A DNA stretch of 64,000 bases, from contig NZ_LT707065.1 in NCBI RefSeq assembly GCF_900156745.1, positions 1,922,001 through 1,986,000 on the forward strand, given 5' to 3'. The DNA is from Achromobacter sp. MFA1 R4. GTDB taxonomy: Bacteria > Pseudomonadota > Gammaproteobacteria > Burkholderiales > Burkholderiaceae_B. The translations under genes were made by a program, and so were the position numbers. How positions within the stretch are numbered: position 1 is the first letter of the stretch; each line of letters opens with the position of its first letter. Below the pieces are notes generated by a model. That model searched no databases and was not told the DNA's origin. It saw only the letters and a list, made by a program, of their open reading frames with translations. This document shows positions 47,707 through 56,194 of the stretch, in pieces.

Positions 47707-47774
47707 ACCCGGTATGGACTGATCGCATCCCTGGCGACTATGTATCGGACGGATCTGATGGCGACGCGCTGCCA

Positions 47775-48236
47775 ATGGCTCGAAACTCTTACTTTATGCG
47801 TCCAGGTTCCGTAATACTTCAAGCCATGCTGGCTCTAGCACCGCTAACCGACACCATGGCTGCCGACGGTGTGCAGACCGAACAGGAGCTTTACGCGATA
47901 TGCTCCGCGGATTCGCAGGCCGGAATGCGAGATTGCCTGGCCCGCGCCGCCGAGGAGAGCGGCAAGGCGCTGGTGGCAGCGCAACGGCAAGCTGCCGCAG
48001 CCCTGGACAAGTGGGACGAGGAAAGACAATACGTTGACCAGGCCAAGGCGCGGCTCGCGGCATCGAATCGGGCATTCGCGGAATACCGTTCGGCGCAATG
48101 CGAGTGGTCCGCATCGATGAGTGGCGGCGCGGCGGGCAACGCGCACGAAATGGGCAAGCTGGCCTGTGTCGCCGAGCTCAATCAACGCAGGGCCAGGCAA
48201 TTACGCGAGGCGGTGGAGGATCTGCCGTTGAAATAG
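47775..48236 (+). CDS. Secreted DUF1311/LprI-like protein
   Basis: A 153-aa precursor with a hydrophobic N-terminal segment (VILQAMLALAPLTDTMAADG). The mature part is Cys- and Ala-rich and helical (AICSADSQAGMRDCLARAA and KLACVAELNQRRARQLRE). The spaced cysteines and helical layout resemble lysozyme-inhibitor LprI (DUF1311) domains. ATG 47775 is chosen; upstream in-frame starts overlap the LysR gene. The function is inferred only from the family. Confidence 0.65.
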   Translation: MARNSYFMRPGSVILQAMLALAPLTDTMAADGVQTEQELYAICSADSQAGMRDCLARAAEESGKALVAAQRQAAAALDKWDEERQYVDQAKARLAASNRAFAEYRSAQCEWSASMSGGAAGNAHEMGKLACVAELNQRRARQLREAVEDLPLK

Positions 48237-48299
48237 CCTGCGCCCTCGCGCTACGAGCGCATGACAAGGCTGACCGCAAGGACGCGTGTAAGTACGCTC

Positions 48300-48581
48300 T
48301 TAGGTCAACTGATGCGACGTCAGCCAGTCTTTCAGCGCATTATTGATGCGCGTCTGCCAGCCCCGTCCTGTCGCCTTGAAAGCAACCAGGATATCCTCAT
48401 CGAGGCGAATGGTGGTGGCGGACTTTCGGCTTGCGGTAGTGCTACCTACAGGACGCCTGCGCCATCGCACGATATCGGCAGGTTCGTGCACGCGAGCATA
48501 TTCGCCTCGTGCGGCCTGCTTCGCGCTACGCAGCAGTGAGGCCTCAAATTCGGCCATCTCGGCATCAGGTTTCCTGGCCAT
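48300..48581 (-). CDS. BrnA-like antitoxin (orphan)
   Basis: A 93-aa protein starting MARKPDAEMAEFEASLLRSA, with a C-terminal ribbon-helix-helix-like region KSATTIRLDEDILVAFKATG followed by GWQTRINNALKDWL. This is the layout of BrnA antitoxins. AAGGAG precedes the start. A BrnT toxin normally lies directly upstream and overlaps; none is found. The frame upstream holds only short segments broken by a TAG. It may be an orphan antitoxin or the survivor of a decayed pair. Confidence 0.65.
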   Translation of the reverse strand: MARKPDAEMAEFEASLLRSAKQAARGEYARVHEPADIVRWRRRPVGSTTASRKSATTIRLDEDILVAFKATGRGWQTRINNALKDWLTSHQLT

Positions 48582-48939
48582 CAAAGCACTCCTTGATTTT
48601 GACGGGGAACGAGGCGGGAAGATTGTCGACCTTGGCTGCCTGCCACTAACCAGTCTCCCCGTCCCGCTCAAGCGTGAGAATGCGAGCTGGGCGTCTACGC
48701 ACACCCAGATTCTTGAATGAGATCACCCCTGCTCGCTAGGAGATCTATTGTGGCGCTGCTGATCCGGCCTTCCCCGTAGCGGAACCTGAAATCAGACGAA
48801 GAGCGCACAGAGAGACTCTTCGCCAATGTGACGACTTCCGATTGCATGAGCGAATCTGCAACATAACAGTTGCCGTCTCAGTGACGGAGGCTACAACTGA
48901 CGCCGGCGGCCCTGGCCTCGTTCTGAAGCCGAGCCGCTA
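48582..48939. other. Gene-free stretch upstream of the BrnA-like gene
   Basis: No intact gene is seen in these 358 bases. On the minus strand one frame reads ISFKNLGVRRRPARILTLER and onward to a TAG, then continues open and runs a few codons past the antitoxin start. It could be the decayed end of a toxin gene, but no family resemblance was recognised. Codon use is mixed. Confidence 0.35.
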
Positions 48940-50001
48940 CTACCTCATCTCAAACCGATTCGCCGCCCCAGCCGCCGGTTCAAAGTAATACTTAGATTCC
49001 CGATAAACCAGATCCTGCAATGCAGCATCCAACTTCGGCAGCTGGAAACTGGCAGCACTACGCGCCTTCCGAAAATCCTCAAGGCTTGCGGGCAGACGCT
49101 CCAATGTCATCGACTCCACCACGCACACCCATTCCCGCGCCAACACGCCGCACGAATCCTTGACCATCTTGGGCTGGTCGTCCGGCAACTTGAACCCATC
49201 CGTCAGGACCACGTCGCCCGCCTTCAGCGTGATCGTCGCCAACGGCGTAAACAGCAGCTCAATGTCAACGCCCGCAACCGGCAACATCTCTGCCTCGCGA
49301 TTGTGGAAGGCGCGCCTGGCCCCCTCCACCCAGCGATACTCCCGGGCGGCCTCATTGCAGCCGTCCCCGAAGCGCAACGTGACCTCGCAGCCGGAGCCCA
49401 GCCCATCCTCGCTCGGCGAAAGCGGCGTCCAGGGTCCGTCCTTCTTGAAGTCGATATCCGCCGTCTCGGTCAGCGTCGCCATGCCGAGATCCTTCAGATA
49501 ATCCATCGATTTCGCGCGCACCGTCGAGTCCGGCAACGCCGTGCGCGGCTGGTGATAGGTGATGCGATTGAGCCGGTATTCGCCGGGCCACACCGGAATC
49601 ACCTGATACGCGACCGCGCCGTGCGTCGTCTGGAACATCGGTCCCGTATCGGAGAAAACAAACTTGTGCTTGCCTTGCCCCACCGTGATCGCGAATCCCT
49701 TCTCGGTCTTATGTTGCCAGTGCAGGAACGTGCTGCTCTGGCGGGTAAATTGATCCCGCGTCGCCGCATCATCGAAATCGCGCGGCGGCTGCGCATCGAA
49801 ATTGACGGTCGGGACCACCACCAGCGCCATGTCCTCGAGCGCTTCACTAAGCAACTTGTCGGTGGTCCCGCGATGCCGCTCCCGCACCGCTGCCGCGTCG
49901 GCCGCCAGCTTTCCATCATTTGGCGACTGTGCCCAAACCGCGGCCGGGGCGAGCAGGGCGGACACGCATACAAGGGCAAGCACGCGGCGAGACAGCGTCA
50001 T
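48940..50001 (-). CDS. Secreted hypothetical protein
   Basis: A 353-aa precursor with a clear Sec signal peptide (MTLSRRVLALVCVSALLAPA, cleavage after VWAQ). The mature protein is soluble and beta-rich with isolated cysteines (GSGCEV, DGCNE, DSCGV, WVCVVE) that could form disulphides. ATG 50001 is preceded by AAAGGAACGAAG. No family was recognised. Confidence 0.72.
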   Translation of the reverse strand: MTLSRRVLALVCVSALLAPAAVWAQSPNDGKLAADAAAVRERHRGTTDKLLSEALEDMALVVVPTVNFDAQPPRDFDDAATRDQFTRQSSTFLHWQHKTEKGFAITVGQGKHKFVFSDTGPMFQTTHGAVAYQVIPVWPGEYRLNRITYHQPRTALPDSTVRAKSMDYLKDLGMATLTETADIDFKKDGPWTPLSPSEDGLGSGCEVTLRFGDGCNEAAREYRWVEGARRAFHNREAEMLPVAGVDIELLFTPLATITLKAGDVVLTDGFKLPDDQPKMVKDSCGVLAREWVCVVESMTLERLPASLEDFRKARSAASFQLPKLDAALQDLVYRESKYYFEPAAGAANRFEMR

Positions 50002-50216
50002 CGGTCTTCGTTCCTTTATGAGTTCGGATGTTGAGAAAATCTGCGCCTGCCACTGAATCCTGCCAGCGGGATGCGGGCGGGGCGCCAGGGCATGATATCG
50101 CGGCAAGCGTCATGGCATGCGCCAGACGCCTCTGCTTCCTGGCCGCGCCCCGCAAGCGCCAATGCCGCCGCACAGAGTAGACTGGCAGCCTCTCTCAACC
50201 TTCCGAGTCCACATCC

Positions 50217-50591
50217 ATGCTCGTCAAAGCCCTGCGTGTCGGCCTGGGTCAAATCATTGTCCTGGGCGACGCACTGACCCGTCCGCGTCCGCAGAAGCGC
50301 TCGCCGCAAGGCCAGGCCGCCGTCAACGCCGATGCGGCCGCGCTCTCGCTGTATCAATTCCAGGCCTGCCCGTTCTGCGTCAAGACGCGGCGCGCCATGC
50401 ATCGGCTCAACGTTCCGGTCGCGTTGAAGGATGCCAAGGGCGACCCCGAAGCGCGCGCCGCATTGCAGGCGGGCGGCGGCAAGGTGAAGGTGCCTTGCCT
50501 GAGGATCGAAGAGGCGGGCGGCACGCGATGGATGTACGAGTCCAACGACATCATCGCGTACCTGGAAAAGCGCTTCGCCAACGTCGCCTGA
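50217..50591 (+). CDS. Glutaredoxin-like / GST N-terminal domain protein
   Basis: A 124-aa thioredoxin-fold protein. Residues ~43-124 hold a glutaredoxin domain with active site CPFC (FQACPFCVKTRRAMHRLNVP), cis-Pro segment KVPCLRI and the C-terminal SNDIIAYLEKRF typical of GST N-terminal domains. The first ~40 residues are an extra, partly basic segment. It probably reduces disulphides or glutathionylated proteins in the cytoplasm. Confidence 0.88.
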   Translation: MLVKALRVGLGQIIVLGDALTRPRPQKRSPQGQAAVNADAAALSLYQFQACPFCVKTRRAMHRLNVPVALKDAKGDPEARAALQAGGGKVKVPCLRIEEAGGTRWMYESNDIIAYLEKRFANVA

Positions 50592-50606
50592 CCGGGCCGA
50601 GCGCAC

Positions 50607-51026
50607 ATGATGCATGTTGCGCGCCTGACGCTGGCGCTATGCGCCGGCAGCCTGCTGACGGGCTGCGATCCCGCGCTTCCCACGCCACCGGCCGGCTCGA
50701 CGCTCACCGCCGAAACCCTCGCCACGCGCGACACACCGCCGGAACAGCAATTCAAAGGCGTGCTGGCGGGCAAGCCTATTCACCTGCTTGTCCACAACTG
50801 CAAGGTCTATCGGGTCGATGAGGCGGAAGGCGGAAACGTCAGCTGGACGCTGGTGCTGGAGGGCGACCCCTATCCGCTGCCCACCTCATGCGTACGCCAG
50901 ACGCTTACCGAGGGCAAAGGCCATGTGACCGCGTTCATCGGCCGGCAGGCGTTCGGGGCAGGAGGATGCTGCACGGGCCGGCCCGAGTACCGGTCGACGG
51001 ACGGGCTGAACTGGACCCCGCAGTGA
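50607..51026 (+). CDS. Small lipoprotein
   Basis: A 139-aa precursor with a lipoprotein signal peptide (LALCAGSLLTGCD; lipobox LLTGC, Cys about residue 20). A soluble domain with four further cysteines (HNCKV, TSCV, GGCCTG) follows. No named family recognised. It lies 15 nt after the glutaredoxin-like gene and is probably co-transcribed. Confidence 0.72.
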   Translation: MMHVARLTLALCAGSLLTGCDPALPTPPAGSTLTAETLATRDTPPEQQFKGVLAGKPIHLLVHNCKVYRVDEAEGGNVSWTLVLEGDPYPLPTSCVRQTLTEGKGHVTAFIGRQAFGAGGCCTGRPEYRSTDGLNWTPQ

Positions 51027-51143
51027 CGTCAGCCAGGCGTTGATCACGGCCGAACGGAAACCGGCAATCAACCCCGAGCCCCGGTTACCGTCGGCCGCGC
51101 TCCCGCCTAGAATCCAACGACTGCCCTCCACGATCCCTTTCCC

Positions 51144-51617
51144 ATGAAGCCACCTGAACCATATCTTGCACGCCGCATCGCCCCCATCGATACATGGCGC
51201 GAAGCCGGTCACGCAATCAAGGTCTATGGCATCCATCGCGATCCGGATCTGGCCGGTCCCATGCTGTCAGACGCGATCACCGCTTCCGCCCGCGCTGCGG
51301 CGCGCGCGGTGCTTGAAGGCGAAGCCGCCAACGACCGCTGCCATGGTTTGGGCTTCTGCATCGTGCACGTTGGCGACGAGGCCATCTGGCTGCTGGTGGA
51401 CTGGTGGATCACCGGCGGCATTGTGTGCCAGCGCATGCTGTCCGCGCCGCTCGCGCAGCCGGATACCTTCACGCCCGTGACGCAGCCCGCGCTGGCGTGC
51501 GTGTGGGAGCTGGTGGTGACGGCGCATGAGCGCGATGCTTGGGTGCGACATATGCTGACGGCCAAGCCCGAGCCCGCGGCTTGGCTGCATGATGTCTTGC
51601 CGGCGGGTCGCTATTGA
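51144..51617 (+). CDS. Hypothetical protein
   Basis: A 157-aa soluble protein (begins MKPPEPYLARRIAPIDTWRE) with a Trp-rich core (DEAIWLLVDWWITGGIVCQR and ACVWELVVTAHERDAWVRHM). There is no signal peptide or membrane segment, and no family was recognised. It is directly followed by the IS256 transposase remnant. Confidence 0.65.
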   Translation: MKPPEPYLARRIAPIDTWREAGHAIKVYGIHRDPDLAGPMLSDAITASARAAARAVLEGEAANDRCHGLGFCIVHVGDEAIWLLVDWWITGGIVCQRMLSAPLAQPDTFTPVTQPALACVWELVVTAHERDAWVRHMLTAKPEPAAWLHDVLPAGRY

Positions 51618-51649
51618 AGCGGGCGGGCTTGGCGGTCCCGAACGCTGAC

Positions 51650-51990
51650 GCGCTCAAGACAATGTTCTGCCGCGCTGCCCCGCGAGTGCGGCATCAGCAC
51701 CAGGACGTGGATGACCAGGAGATCGGCCCCTTCACGCCGACCCTGATTTCCAAGCACGAGCGGCGTTTCACCGAGCTCGATGACCGGATCATCCCCATGT
51801 ACGCCCGAGGCATGAGCGTGCGCGAGATTCGGGCATTCGTGGCCGAGGCGATTGCCTGTGGGAACCGGCCGCTGGAGACGATGTGCCCCGTGGTGATCTT
51901 CGACATGCTGCAGGTCAAGAACCATGACGACGGCGGAGTCGGCAACAAGGCGGTGTGCCTGGAGCTAAGCGCAAGACATGCAAAGACGCG
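51650..51990 (+). pseudogene. IS256-family transposase remnant with internal deletion
   Basis: Within one frame, FTPTLISKHERRFTELDDRI and MYARGMSVREIRAF match the N-terminal part of Mutator/IS256 transposases. Soon after, CPVVIFDMLQVKNHDDGGVG and NKAVCLELS match the catalytic-core strand around a DDE Asp. About 60-70 residues normally between these blocks are missing, and the C-terminal half is absent. No terminal inverted repeats are visible. It is a decayed, non-functional relic. Confidence 0.8.
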
Positions 51991-52115
51991 TTGCCTTCCC
52001 CCAAAGGCAGTCTGGGAATACCCAATATTGAGTACGGCAATTGTCTGATCGCGCCGTACCGTGAGGCGGTTACGCTGCCCGCAGCGCGCCGTACCCCTCT
52101 ATCGAGGTGCCCATC

Positions 52116-53609
52116 ATGTCGCTTCAGCTCACCCGCCGCTCGTTCAACCGCCTGACCGCCAGTGGCGCGGCGCTCATTGGCAGCCAGGCCCTGTGGCCGC
52201 TGGCGTTGGCCGCCGAGCCGGTAGACGTGCCTTGGGTCGACGATGATCCGCACCTGAGCGGCAACTTCCTTCCCGTGCAGCGCGAGGTCGACGTTCGCGA
52301 CCTTCGGGTGATTTCCGGAAAAATTCCCGCCGACTTGCGCGGGGTCTACATGCGCAACGGCCCCAACCCGGAGTTCAAGCCCATCGGCTACACCTATCCG
52401 CTGGACGGCGACGGCATGATCCACGCCGTGACCATCGAAGACGGCAAGGCCCGCTACCGCAACCGCTTCGTGAATACGCAAAGCCTGGCGGTCGAGCGCC
52501 GCGCCGGCCGGGCGGTCTTCGGCAGCTTCGCGCATCCCGTGCGCGTGAATCCCGACGTCTTCCTCCCGGGTGAAGTTCCGTCACCCATCAAGAACGGCGC
52601 TTTCGTCAACATCATCCAGCATGGCGGCCGGTTCATTGCCTTGAACGAGGCCACGACCAGCTACGAGGTAAGCGCCGAGCTGGACACGCTTGGCCAGTGG
52701 ACCGCTGGCGGCGCCGAGCCGCTGCGGCTGGGCGCTCACAACCGGCGTCATCCACGCACGGGCGATCTCTATGCGCTTGAATACAGCTGGCGCACGCCCA
52801 CGGTGAAGTTTCATCGCATCGACGCGTCGGGGGTATTGGTGAACACGCGGTCAGTCGAACTTCCGATGCCCACGATGATTCATGACTTCATCCTGACCGA
52901 GCACTACGTTGTCCTGATCGCCGGACCGGCGGTGTTCGATGTCCAGGCAGCCAAGGCCGGGCAGTCCATGCTGCAATGGCGTCCCGACCTGGGCATGCGC
53001 ATCGCGCTGCTGCCGCTGGACGGCGGAGATCCTGCTTGGATCGAAGGCGATCCCTTTTTCGTCTTCCACTTTGCCAACGGCTTCGAACGCGGCGAGCAGA
53101 TCGTCGTGGACTACGTGCAGCACGACAAATTCGCACTGGCGAACGGCCCGACGCCCACATTCAAGCGCATGCACATCGATCCGGCGCGCCGCAGCTTCCA
53201 GATTTCCGGCTTCTCCAACGACATCACCGAGTTTCCGCGCGTCAATCATCTGCGCGAAGCCATGCCCACGCGCTTCGTCTACATGCCTACGTTGACGTCG
53301 TCATTCGGGCAGGCCAATCCGCCATCGGCGGTGTTCAACGCGGTACTCAAACTGGATACCGAAACCGGGCGGTACACCCGCCATGACCTGGGCAAGCAGA
53401 TCGTGGGCGAGGCGGCCTACGTGCCAAAGCCGGGCGGACTTGCGGAGGACGATGGGTATCTGGCGGCGTTCACTTACGATCCGGCGCGCAGGGGCAGCAA
53501 TCTGGTGTTGCTGGATGCGCGGCACATCGAAGAGGCGCCTGTGGCGGTGATCGAGATGCCCCAGCGCGTGCCTCAGGGGCTGCACGGGAATTGGATCGTG
53601 CGCAGCTGA
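52116..53609 (+). CDS. Tat-exported carotenoid oxygenase family protein
   Basis: A 497-aa non-haem iron dioxygenase-like protein. The N-terminus LTRRSFNRLTASGAALIG is a twin-arginine signal. The seven-bladed propeller family segments are present with His iron-ligand candidates in LGAHNRRHP, TMIHDFILTEHY, FVFHFANGF and the C-terminal GLHGNW. It probably cleaves a double bond in a carotenoid, stilbene or lignin-derived phenylpropanoid. ATG 52116 has GAGG 8 nt upstream. No carotenoid synthesis genes are in the window. Confidence 0.88.
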   Translation: MSLQLTRRSFNRLTASGAALIGSQALWPLALAAEPVDVPWVDDDPHLSGNFLPVQREVDVRDLRVISGKIPADLRGVYMRNGPNPEFKPIGYTYPLDGDGMIHAVTIEDGKARYRNRFVNTQSLAVERRAGRAVFGSFAHPVRVNPDVFLPGEVPSPIKNGAFVNIIQHGGRFIALNEATTSYEVSAELDTLGQWTAGGAEPLRLGAHNRRHPRTGDLYALEYSWRTPTVKFHRIDASGVLVNTRSVELPMPTMIHDFILTEHYVVLIAGPAVFDVQAAKAGQSMLQWRPDLGMRIALLPLDGGDPAWIEGDPFFVFHFANGFERGEQIVVDYVQHDKFALANGPTPTFKRMHIDPARRSFQISGFSNDITEFPRVNHLREAMPTRFVYMPTLTSSFGQANPPSAVFNAVLKLDTETGRYTRHDLGKQIVGEAAYVPKPGGLAEDDGYLAAFTYDPARRGSNLVLLDARHIEEAPVAVIEMPQRVPQGLHGNWIVRS

Positions 53610-53674
53610 TTGGCGTCGCGCGACGCGCACGAAAGTCGCGGCTGATTGCCTTTCGACACCGGCCCTTTGAGGGA

Positions 53675-54259
53675 TCAATCGTGCGGAACATGCTTGGCAG
53701 GCTGCGAACGGCCACCCGTCATCGATTCCAGCACGCCATCCCGCCGCACCCAGCCATGAAACAACGCCGCGGCCAGATGCAGCAGCACCGTCGCGAACAG
53801 CAGAAAGGCCAGATAGCGATGCGCACCCCGTAGCCAACTGAACAACCCCGCATCCGCAGGCGCAATCGGCGGCAACTGCCAACCGCCCGCCACGACGGGA
53901 TAGCCACCCGCCGACAGCATCGCCCAGCCGATCAGCGGCATCGCGAACATCAGCGCATACAGCAGAACGTGCGAGGCCAACGCCGCATGACGTTGCCAGG
54001 CTGGCAGATCTGCCGGCAACGCAGGCGCGCCCTTGAACACACGCCTGGCCAGCCGTATGCACACCAGCGCCAGCAGCGCCAGGCCCAACGGCTTATGAAT
54101 CTGCACCAGCCACTGATGCCGCTCGGACACCGACGCCACCATGCCCACGCCGATGAACAGCATTGCGAGTATGCCGGCCGCCATCGACCAATGCAGCACG
54201 CGTGCGAACAGGCTGAACGTGGGGGGCGGCCGGCGGGTTTGATTGGGCGATGGGATCAT
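53675..54259 (-). CDS. Cytochrome b561
   Basis: A 194-aa inner-membrane dihaem cytochrome with four hydrophobic segments. It begins near residue 15 with TFSLFARVLHWSMAAGILAM, carries HKPLGLALLALVCIRLA, and has further His in SHVLLYALMFAMPL and VLLHLAAALFHGWV as haem ligands. It transfers electrons across the membrane, probably to the catalase-like haem protein whose stop codon overlaps its start (ATGA at 54256-54259). Confidence 0.92.
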   Translation of the reverse strand: MIPSPNQTRRPPPTFSLFARVLHWSMAAGILAMLFIGVGMVASVSERHQWLVQIHKPLGLALLALVCIRLARRVFKGAPALPADLPAWQRHAALASHVLLYALMFAMPLIGWAMLSAGGYPVVAGGWQLPPIAPADAGLFSWLRGAHRYLAFLLFATVLLHLAAALFHGWVRRDGVLESMTGGRSQPAKHVPHD

Positions 54260-55479
54260 TTGGCGCGCTCCGGTTGGGTCGAATGGGATGACGCAGCGGC
54301 GGCTTGAGGCGGCCCTTCGCCCGTGCGGCGTTCATAAGAGGCCGCATAGGCTGCGGAACGCGCCGCCAGCAGCGGATCGTCGGAAACTGCGATGCCTTGC
54401 GGCAACACGGTCGGGTCGTAGTTCACGTCGCGGCAAGGGCCGTCGCTTTGCGGGGCGCTGCTGGTTATCACCACGGTGCCGGCGTCGACGGTCGGCCGGT
54501 CTGCGGGCCACTGTCGGGTTGCGTCGCTGGTGGGATCGCCGGGTTGACCCAACGTGAGCAGCAGGCGCCAGCGCAACGGCCCTTGGGTCAGGCGCTGTTT
54601 CAAGTCCGTTTGCAGATAGTCGGCGTCGTGTCCCGGCTGCGCCACAGGTGCCGCCGCGGCGTCCAACGGCGCCAACTGCCAGCGCACCGGCTGGCGCTTT
54701 CCGTTCCCATCGATCAGGTAGAACGCGTTCAGGCCGTAATAGTCTTCGGTGGCGTAGCTGGCCGAAGGCTTGGCGTTCTTGGCCCACGCGCGGAACGCCG
54801 CCGTCTCAGGATGCGCCGCGAAGAAGGCCTGCATGCGCTGTGGATCGGGCTTGCCCGTCTTGGGGTCGAGCCGGCCGGCAAGCTGCTGATCGTAGAACGC
54901 CTGCGGTGTTGCCAGCGGAAACACCGGCATGCTGTTCAGGCCGGTACGCCACTGTTCGCCATTGGCCGACGTGAACATCAAGGCAAAGCTGCGGATCGGG
55001 ACGCTGGAGTCCGACGCGTAAGGATTGCCGCCGGGCAGCGCCAGCCGTCCCACCACCGGTGTGCTGCCCGGCGCGAACACCGAGGCAGTGGATAAGTCGT
55101 GGGCGGCGCCGCTGCTTTCAAAGCGGCCGACGACACAGACGCCTTTGGCATGGTTGCGGCGAAAGCCCTCGTGGACGCCGCTGTTGGCTTCCAGCGCGTT
55201 CACCACGCGGTCTGGGGTCAGGCGTTGAGGGTCGAGCCAGCCGCCGACGTAGGCGAACGCGGCGCCGGAGGCGAGCACGATGGCGCCGATTGCGGTGAGG
55301 CGAAGGAGGGTTTGAGGGGTGGTGAGCGGCCGGGCCTTCTGGGGCCGGTCTTCGGGCGACTGGCCGTCTTGGCGCCGTGCACCCGGCGGTTGACGATTCG
55401 GCGGCAGGCGGCCCGGCGGCTGGCTTCCCGGTGGCGTTTGACCCGGCGGCGGGCCGTTGCGATCAGATCCTTGTTGCAT
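54256..55479 (-). CDS. Catalase-family (SrpA-like) haem peroxidase, membrane-anchored
   Basis: A 407-aa protein: a Pro/Gly/Gln-rich cytoplasmic N-terminus with PPG-type repeats (about residues 9-40), one hydrophobic anchor (LRLTAIGAIVLASGAAFAYV, about 58-77) and a periplasmic catalase-related domain. The catalase distal His is in RRNHAKGVCVVGRF, and a Tyr-containing segment EDYYGLNAFYLIDGNG and R/W residues follow. Small catalases of this type are often paired with cytochrome b561. ATG 55479 is preceded by AAGGAG. Its promoter mirrors that of the divergent ECF sigma gene. Confidence 0.87.
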   Translation of the reverse strand: MQQGSDRNGPPPGQTPPGSQPPGRLPPNRQPPGARRQDGQSPEDRPQKARPLTTPQTLLRLTAIGAIVLASGAAFAYVGGWLDPQRLTPDRVVNALEANSGVHEGFRRNHAKGVCVVGRFESSGAAHDLSTASVFAPGSTPVVGRLALPGGNPYASDSSVPIRSFALMFTSANGEQWRTGLNSMPVFPLATPQAFYDQQLAGRLDPKTGKPDPQRMQAFFAAHPETAAFRAWAKNAKPSASYATEDYYGLNAFYLIDGNGKRQPVRWQLAPLDAAAAPVAQPGHDADYLQTDLKQRLTQGPLRWRLLLTLGQPGDPTSDATRQWPADRPTVDAGTVVITSSAPQSDGPCRDVNYDPTVLPQGIAVSDDPLLAARSAAYAASYERRTGEGPPQAAAASSHSTQPERAK

Positions 55480-55517
55480 AAGGCTCCTTGCCCATGGGGC
55501 GATGAACACCCCTGTAG

Positions 55518-55542
55518 GACGCCGTGCGAAAAAAGTTATTCC
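55518..55542 (-). promoter_or_regulatory. ECF-type promoter for catalase/cytochrome b561
   Basis: On the minus strand GGAAT (55542-55538) and CGTC (55521-55518) are separated by exactly 16 bases, the standard ECF sigma -35/-10 layout. It shares the palindrome TTATTCCGCGATGGAATAA (55536-55554) with the divergent promoter. Confidence 0.7.
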
Positions 55543-55547
55543 GCGAT

Positions 55548-55572
55548 GGAATAAACCCGCCAGAGCGGCGTC
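55548..55572 (+). promoter_or_regulatory. ECF-type promoter for the sigma/anti-sigma operon (autoregulation)
   Basis: GGAAT (55548-55552) and CGTC (55569-55572) are separated by 16 bases, identical in key elements to the divergent promoter. This suggests that the sigma factor transcribes its own operon. Confidence 0.7.
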
Positions 55573-55624
55573 TTACTGCATTGACCTGTAAGCTGGTTGC
55601 GCAGGCCTGTCCCAGGAACCCGCC

Positions 55625-56194
55625 ATGATTCAACCGGTCCGCGTGCCGCCCGACGCGCCGGCATCCCCCGACGACGAGATGCCAGCGGAAGAACTCTCCG
55701 ACGCCGTGCTGCGCCAACTACTGCCGCGCCTGCGGCGTTTTGCGCTGCGCCTCACGCGCGATCCGGTCGCGGCCGACGACCTGGTGCAATCCACCCTGGA
55801 AAGAGCGCTCACCCGCTGGCGCGGCCGCCGTCCCCAAGGCGACGTGCGCGCGTGGCTCTTCACCATCCTGTACCGTCAATTCCTGGACGCCCGACGCCGC
55901 TCGCGCCGCTATGCGCGGCTGCTGTCATGGTTTGCCGGGTCCGACGCCGCCGCGCCGTCGGCCGAGCGCGAGGTCATCGCGCGATCTTCCCTGGATGTCT
56001 TCGAACGCCTGCCCGAGGCGCAGCGCACGCTGCTGTGGCTGGTCAGCGTGGAAGGCATGAGCTACAAGGCCGTCGCCGATGTTTTAGACGTGCCGCTAGG
56101 CACCGTCATGTCGCGCCTGTCCCGCGCGCGGAGTGCCTTGCGCGAATTGCATGAGGGGCAGGCTGGCGAGGCTCGACTGAGGATATTGAAATGA
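55625..56194 (+). CDS. ECF-family RNA polymerase sigma factor
   Basis: A 189-aa sigma-70-family ECF factor with region 2 (LRLTRDPVAADDLVQSTLER and VRAWLFTILYRQFLDARRR) and region 4 (PEAQRTLLWLVSVEGMSYKA, VADVLDVPLGTVMSRLSRAR). It overlaps the anti-sigma gene by 4 nt (ATGA), so the pair is translationally coupled. By promoter matching, its targets are this operon and the divergent catalase/cytochrome b561 operon. Confidence 0.94.
   Translation: MIQPVRVPPDAPASPDDEMPAEELSDAVLRQLLPRLRRFALRLTRDPVAADDLVQSTLERALTRWRGRRPQGDVRAWLFTILYRQFLDARRRSRRYARLLSWFAGSDAAAPSAEREVIARSSLDVFERLPEAQRTLLWLVSVEGMSYKAVADVLDVPLGTVMSRLSRARSALRELHEGQAGEARLRILK

Noticed and set aside
48343..48720. 125-codon plus-strand frame over the BrnA-like gene
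   Set aside because: Antisense to a gene with a clear family pattern and RBS.
48582..48760. BrnT toxin upstream of the BrnA-like gene
   Set aside because: Translations of the minus-strand frames show none of the BrnT motifs; only a broken short frame exists.
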